A stretch of DNA of 15,077 nt. It comes from an uncultured Eubacteriales bacterium (GTDB lineage Bacteria; Bacillota; Clostridia; Peptostreptococcales; Anaerovoracaceae). Shown piece by piece: positions 13,967-15,077 of the stretch (the first letter of the stretch is position 1; the number at the start of each line of letters is the position of its first letter). The stretch is from positions 1 through 15,077 of the forward strand of contig UQMQ01000053.1 in assembly GCA_900542245.1 (NCBI GenBank), given 5' to 3'. The notes beneath the pieces were generated by a model. That model was not told where the DNA came from and ran no database searches. It saw only the letters and a program-made list of their open reading frames with translations. Made by a program: the position numbers and the translations under genes.

Positions 13967-14725
13967 CTACTTGTCCGCAGCTTCTGCCTGCGCTTCCGCT
14001 GTTTCCTCAGAACCCGCGCTGTCCGCAGTCTCCGTACCCGGCTTCGGTGCAACCGTAATATCGATCAGCTCCTCCGGCGTCGCCTCGATGACACGCACCT
14101 CCGCCTTTGCGTCCTTGACCGCCTTGATGGCCTCCTTCGCGGCTGCATGAGCCTCGGCCGCCTTCGCTGCTGCCTCCTCCAGCTTCTCTGCCTTCGTTTT
14201 CAGGAAATCAGGCTTCTGAATGATGATCGTCGAACCGACATGCAGAATGTTGATGCCCTGCACGATTACGCACAGACCGATCATCATCATCGTCTGCAGA
14301 TTGAAAATATCGCTGTCGAAGAACACATACAGACCGCAGACCAGATTCAGCAGCCCGATTACCAGATGATCGTAGAAATCATGCTTGCGCTCCTCGATCC
14401 TTTCCCAGGCACGCACGAAATTGCGGATACCTGTCGTGATGACCCACAGACCCAGCACGGTCGGAACCACAGCATCCGCCGTCAGTTTGTTCAATATGAT
14501 CAGCGCGCCCAGCATAAACGTCGTCGTGCCGTCGATCAAGATCCAGGTTCTCTCCTCATTGTCGCCGCGGTAGCTGCTGTACGAAAGGCACTCGACCACG
14601 CCCGCAATCATGAACGCCAGCCCGGTCGGAAACGCGACGGATAAAAAAGTGATGCCACTATTTGCTATCAAAAAAATCCCGGCACCCATAAACAGAATGC
14701 CTGTTAACATCGTCAAAATTCTCAC
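13967..14725 (-). CDS. HdeD/DUF308-family membrane protein with an Ala/Glu-rich C-terminal tail
   Basis: The 252-residue product has about six hydrophobic segments: roughly 5-23, 27-46, 60-78, 84-103, 120-138 and 145-165. They are spaced in pairs as in HdeD/DUF308 proteins, which are small integral membrane proteins tied to acid resistance in enterobacteria but of unknown role in Firmicutes. After the last segment, residues about 172-208 form a charged Ala/Lys/Glu stretch (KTKAEKLEEAAAKAAEAHAA) that should be helical or coiled-coil. A disordered acidic end follows (TETADSAGSEETAEAQ). This tail is not part of the core family. The start is GTG at 14725 with GGAGG nine bases upstream. A near-consensus promoter lies about 25 bp further upstream. 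It is the first gene of the minus-strand group, with the flavoprotein gene following after 104 bp. Confidence 0.85.
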   Translation of the reverse strand: MRILTMLTGILFMGAGIFLIANSGITFLSVAFPTGLAFMIAGVVECLSYSSYRGDNEERTWILIDGTTTFMLGALIILNKLTADAVVPTVLGLWVITTGIRNFVRAWERIEERKHDFYDHLVIGLLNLVCGLYVFFDSDIFNLQTMMMIGLCVIVQGINILHVGSTIIIQKPDFLKTKAEKLEEAAAKAAEAHAAAKEAIKAVKDAKAEVRVIEATPEELIDITVAPKPGTETADSAGSEETAEAQAEAADK

Positions 14726-14751
14726 GAAACCAGTCCTCCATTTCTCATAAT

Positions 14752-14780
14752 ATTATACCGACAAAACGCAATCAAGTCAA
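14752..14780 (-). promoter_or_regulatory. Promoter of the HdeD-flavoprotein group
   Basis: On the minus strand: TTGACT (complement of 14775-14780), a 17-bp spacer, then TATAAT (complement of 14752-14757). This is nearly the sigma-A consensus. The transcript would start near 14745, giving a leader of only about 20 nt that carries the GGAGG ribosome site. Confidence 0.85.
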
Positions 14781-14901
14781 GAAACGCGGAAACTCTTCAC
14801 AAAAACCACATAAGTATGATGTATTAAATTTCTCAGCAAGTCCACAAAAAGAAAAACGCATCATATCCTTTCACCCTGCCCTTGCAGAGAAGCAGAAAAC
14901 G

Positions 14902-14935
14902 AAAAAAGGCAACGGGACTTGTTAATCTCGATGCC
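14902..14935 (-). terminator. Rho-independent terminator of a gene beyond the right edge
   Basis: On the minus strand GGCATCGAGA pairs imperfectly with TCCCGTTGCC around a short loop, and TTTTTTCGTTTT follows directly. It lies upstream of the HdeD promoter, so it insulates that gene from a minus-strand neighbour whose body is outside the window. Confidence 0.7.
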
Positions 14936-14989
14936 TTGTATCTTTCTGAATTTGAAATTGAAAACCTGTTCAACTTTGCCTTGCCCATA

Positions 14990-15076
14990 TCACCTCAGCA
15001 TACCTTCAGTTGACAAGAGCACACACGCCTGGACGAGCTGAAATTTCAACGCATGCTTCGTTCTCGTCTCAGGCTT
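14990..15076 (-). CDS. Possible C-terminal end of a truncated minus-strand gene
   Basis: One minus-strand frame is open from the window edge for 28 codons and ends with TGA at 14990-14992, about 55 bp before the terminator. The terminator shows that some gene ends nearby, but the peptide (ending STEGMLR) resembles nothing I know. The other two minus frames stop close to the edge and could equally be the true end. Confidence 0.2.
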   Translation of the reverse strand, partial: KPETRTKHALKFQLVQACVLLSTEGMLR

Positions 15077-15077
15077 A

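Larger units (their letters stand above)
14726..15077. other. 352-bp right-end region upstream of the HdeD-like gene
   Basis: The stretch holds the promoter (14752-14780), a 7-bp inverted repeat TATGATG (14815-14821) and CATCATA (14859-14865) just upstream of it, a minus-strand terminator (14902-14935) and perhaps the 3' end of a gene beyond the edge. It is AT-rich and no full gene is visible. Confidence 0.6.

Overview
The window looks like chromosomal DNA of an anaerobic Clostridia-type Firmicute with fairly high G+C (impression: mid-50s per cent, not computed). Supporting signs are a glutamate dehydrogenase that closely resembles the clostridial hexameric NAD-linked enzymes, an AddA-type helicase-nuclease, a short Pta, a lipoprotein with a classic lipobox, strong AGGAG-type ribosome binding sites and sigma-A-like promoters. 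I see no rRNA, tRNA, CRISPR array, IS element, phage gene or attachment site. Every confident gene is intact.

Layout from left to right: gdhA (+) ends at a perfect 21-bp inverted repeat that it shares with a convergent lipoprotein gene (-). Upstream of the lipoprotein gene is a very long addA (-). AddA and a solitary gpmI (+) diverge from a 406-bp control region with a good promoter on each strand. A second promoter and a leader of about 160 nt precede pta (+), which is not followed by ackA. A 558-bp gene-poor stretch with palindromes and a bidirectional terminator separates pta from a convergent minus-strand group. That group is a HdeD/DUF308 membrane protein, a HI0933-family flavoprotein and a COG2509-type FAD-dependent dehydrogenase. 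It is driven by a near-consensus promoter at 14752-14780. A terminator at 14902-14935 marks the end of another minus-strand gene that lies mostly beyond the right edge.

Functionally this is housekeeping: glutamate/2-oxoglutarate interconversion (GdhA), lower glycolysis (GpmI), acetyl-CoA to acetyl phosphate (Pta), double-strand break repair (AddA), two flavoproteins of uncertain substrate, and envelope proteins. AddA has no addB beside it and Pta has no ackA beside it.

The most unusual signal is inside the proteins. Three unrelated conserved enzymes (AddA, GpmI, and the FAD-dependent dehydrogenase) carry long Ala/Gln/Glu/Thr/Ser-rich low-complexity insertions between otherwise conserved blocks. 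AddA also has a similar N-terminal extension, and the HdeD-like protein has a similar tail. Several insertions contain imperfect direct repeats at the DNA level (periods 39, 57 and 111 nt, all multiples of three), which suggests growth by in-frame duplication. GdhA, Pta and the HI0933-like protein lack such insertions.
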